Of a DNA stretch of 64,000 bases, positions 62,235 to 64,000 are shown piece after piece (the stretch's first letter is position 1; every line of letters begins with the position of its first letter). The DNA comes from CAVZZV01 sp963779845. Its GTDB lineage: Bacteria > Bacteroidota > Bacteroidia > Bacteroidales > GCA-2748055. The stretch is from NCBI GenBank assembly GCA_963779845.1, contig CAVZZV010000006.1, forward strand, positions 310,001-374,000, given 5' to 3'. Under the pieces are notes generated by a model that saw only the letters and a program-made list of their open reading frames with translations, had not been told where the DNA came from and searched no databases. A program made the translations under genes and the position numbers.

Positions 62235-63233
62235 ATGACCATACACGATATTGCGAAATCGCTTAATGTATCCCCTTCCACCGTTTCCAGGGCATTAAAT
62301 GATCATCCCAGGATTAGCCGGGGTACCAGGGAAACGATCAAGTCCTTTGCCCTTGAAAATGATTACCGGCCAAATAATCTGGCCTCTTCCCTGAGAAAAG
62401 GGACCAGTTTCACCATAGGGGTTATTGTACCCCGTATCAATCGTAATTTTTTCTCCAGCACGATTGGAAGTATGGAAGAAATACTCAATGATGCAGGGTA
62501 TAATTTAATGATTTGTCAGACCCATGAGGAGTATAAGAAAGAAATCGACAGCATCCGGACCCTTTTGAACACCCGGGTACATACCCTGTTCATTTCCCTG
62601 GCGGCCGGATCTGCGAATACTTCTCACCTTCAAGAGATTATAGAAAAAGGGGTGAAAGTTTTCATGTTTGACAGGGTCGATGTTTCATTGCCTATACCCT
62701 GGGTAAAGATCGATGATTATGCAGGGGCTTTTCAATCGGTATCCCACCTCATTCAGCAGGGATATAAAAAGATCGTACATTTTGCAGGACCCCTTCATGT
62801 GAATATATATGCCGATCGCCAGAAGGGATATGAGGATGCCCTCGCAGCCAATAATATAAAATTAGATCCGAGGTTAATTTTTCATGATTCACTCACCCGG
62901 GAAAAGGGATTTAAGGCTTTCAAAGAATTAATCTCTAATGGAAGTCAGGCTGATGCTCTTTTTTCATCCAGTGATTTGTCTGCTCTGGGTGCTCTTCTTG
63001 CGGCAAGAGAATTGAATATTTCCATCCCGGACCACTTCGGCATTGCAGGGTATGCCAACGAACCTTTCACAGGTTATATTAAACCGGGCATGACCACTGT
63101 GGATCAGAAACCATCCGAAATCGGGAAGGCAATGGCAAATATGTTTCTCGAAAATCCTTTCCTGCCGGAACTTCAGCATAAAATCATTCAGCCTGATCTG
63201 GTGGTGCGCGGCTCTACTTTACGAAATTGTTAA
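62235..63233 (+). CDS. LacI-family transcriptional regulator preceding kduI
   Basis: The protein has a canonical LacI headpiece (MTIHDIAKSLNVSPSTVSRAL), a hinge helix (YRPNNLASSLRKG) and a sugar-binding core (IGVIVPRINRNFFS, FDRVDVSLPIPWV, DALFSSSDLSALGAL). The frame is open to a TTG at 62223, but I chose the ATG at 62235, where the family N-terminus begins. It ends 19 bp before kduI, so the two share a transcript. It should bind the palindrome at 62194-62209 and respond to a breakdown product of unsaturated uronates; the inducer is inferred. Confidence 0.93.
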   Translation: MTIHDIAKSLNVSPSTVSRALNDHPRISRGTRETIKSFALENDYRPNNLASSLRKGTSFTIGVIVPRINRNFFSSTIGSMEEILNDAGYNLMICQTHEEYKKEIDSIRTLLNTRVHTLFISLAAGSANTSHLQEIIEKGVKVFMFDRVDVSLPIPWVKIDDYAGAFQSVSHLIQQGYKKIVHFAGPLHVNIYADRQKGYEDALAANNIKLDPRLIFHDSLTREKGFKAFKELISNGSQADALFSSSDLSALGALLAARELNISIPDHFGIAGYANEPFTGYIKPGMTTVDQKPSEIGKAMANMFLENPFLPELQHKIIQPDLVVRGSTLRNC

Positions 63234-63252
63234 ATCATTAAAATAAAAAGAT

Positions 63253-64000
63253 ATGTCAGTTAATTATGAAATACGCTATTCAAACCATCCGAAGGATGCA
63301 AAAGGATATGATACAGAAAGGATCCGTAAGGAATACCTCGTTTCCGGAATAATGAAAACAGATGAAATTAATCTTGTATATTCATTTAACGATAGATTGA
63401 TCATTGGGGGGTGCGTACCGGTAAAAAAGTCGCTTAAACTGGAATCCATTGATGCACTCAAGTCTGCCGAATTTCTAGACCGCCGGGAGATAGGGATCAT
63501 AAACGTTGGAAATGAGGGGGTCGTAAAAGCCGATGGGCAAGAGTTCAAATTAAAATATAAGGATGCCCTTTACCTGGGCATGGGCACTAAAAATGTCCTT
63601 TTTCAAAGTATAAATTCCCAGAAGCCCGCCCATTTCTATATCAATTCGGCACCTGCCCATAAACCCCTGCCTGCAAGACTGGTAACTCTTGCAGATGCAG
63701 AAGTAGCGGAAATGGGTGCTCTTGAAACCTCCAATGCCCGCCGGATCAACAAATTATTGGTCAACTCCGTTCTCGAAACCTGCCAGTTGCAGATGGGCAT
63801 GACCGAGCTCCAGGCCGGAAGCGTATGGAACACAATGCCACCTCATGTCCATAGCCGGCGCATGGAAGCATACTTTTATTTTGAAGTCCCCGAAAACCAG
63901 GCTATCTGCCATTTTATGGGAGAGGCCCAGGAAACCAGACATATCTGGGTAAAGAATGAGGAAGCAGTGATTTCCCCTCCCTGGTCGCTGCATTCCGCTG
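63253..64000 (+). CDS. kduI: 5-dehydro-4-deoxy-D-glucuronate isomerase (3' end outside window)
   Basis: The frame opens at 63253 and runs off the window after 249 codons, nearly the whole of a KduI of usual length. The cupin protein begins NYEIRYSNHPKDAKGYDTE and contains TMPPHVHSRRMEAYFYFE, in which the His-x-His and Glu bind zinc, and FLDRREIGIINVG. It isomerises 5-keto-4-deoxyuronate to 2,5-diketo-3-deoxygluconate, a step in using the unsaturated uronates released by pectate or other polysaccharide lyases. It is the second gene after the LacI regulator. Confidence 0.96.
   Translation, partial: MSVNYEIRYSNHPKDAKGYDTERIRKEYLVSGIMKTDEINLVYSFNDRLIIGGCVPVKKSLKLESIDALKSAEFLDRREIGIINVGNEGVVKADGQEFKLKYKDALYLGMGTKNVLFQSINSQKPAHFYINSAPAHKPLPARLVTLADAEVAEMGALETSNARRINKLLVNSVLETCQLQMGMTELQAGSVWNTMPPHVHSRRMEAYFYFEVPENQAICHFMGEAQETRHIWVKNEEAVISPPWSLHSA

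Overview
The window is a dense stretch of a Bacteroidota chromosome, most likely from the Bacteroidales/Marinilabiliales side, although rank below phylum is inference. Supporting signs are a short (286-residue) SigA-type primary sigma factor, a GYDIA-type GHMP kinase, several candidate promoters of the Bacteroidota TTG-N19-21-TAnnTTTG type, a near absence of Shine-Dalgarno sequences, Cys-anchored lipoproteins and a PIF1-HRDC-HTH helicase. I find 53 protein genes: two are cut by the window edges, two are frameshifted, and one helicase is split into two reading frames. There is one tRNA gene (Pro, GGG). I see no insertion sequence, prophage, CRISPR array or rRNA, and no gene-free stretch over 300 bp apart from the flanks of the tRNA.

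Layout. 1-4.7 kb (minus): aminotransferase, phenylacetate-CoA ligase, tandem-ACT protein and ADP-forming acyl-CoA synthetase, which look like an aromatic or branched-chain 2-oxoacid module. 4.8-9.1 kb (plus): quinone-oxidoreductase-like dehydrogenase, a lipoprotein, a perfect 18-bp inverted repeat and the split helicase. 9.1-26.9 kb: housekeeping genes, namely a hybrid histidine kinase, tRNA-Pro, a QueE-like radical SAM enzyme, thioredoxin reductase, a BON protein, ferredoxin, DapF, HtrA, RpoD, an acyl-CoA synthetase, a nuclease-family protein with UvrB, a cyclase-HD fusion and a Kef-type antiporter. 27-32.4 kb (plus): topoisomerase IB, a stress-type SDR, Ku and LigD, a non-homologous end-joining locus. 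32.5-34.9 kb: aldo/keto reductase, cold-shock protein and an SDR.

35.1-46.1 kb (minus) is the most remarkable part. Nine genes, spaced by at most 17 bp or overlapping, run from methylcrotonyl-CoA carboxylase, methylglutaconyl-CoA hydratase and an acyl-CoA dehydrogenase straight into isopentenyl-diphosphate isomerase, HMG-CoA reductase, a phosphomevalonate-kinase-like protein, diphosphomevalonate decarboxylase and mevalonate kinase. HMG-CoA, the end product of the leucine-type steps, is the substrate of the mevalonate steps. Neither HMG-CoA synthase nor HMG-CoA lyase is in the operon. It reads as a leucine-to-isoprenoid operon.

46.3-64 kb: small unknowns, a sialate O-acetylesterase, 6-phosphogluconate dehydrogenase, frameshifted pdxB and larA-like genes (five frame changes within about 1 kb), a HAD hydrolase, a PPi-type phosphofructokinase, a mannonate-oxidoreductase-like SDR and a LacI regulator. 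These diverge from uxaE-uxaC (hexuronate isomerisation) across a candidate operator. A second LacI gene follows, with a perfect 16-bp palindrome at its promoter, then the start of kduI. This part serves uronic-acid (pectin- or glycan-derived) catabolism. It also contains a tocopherol-cyclase-like gene.
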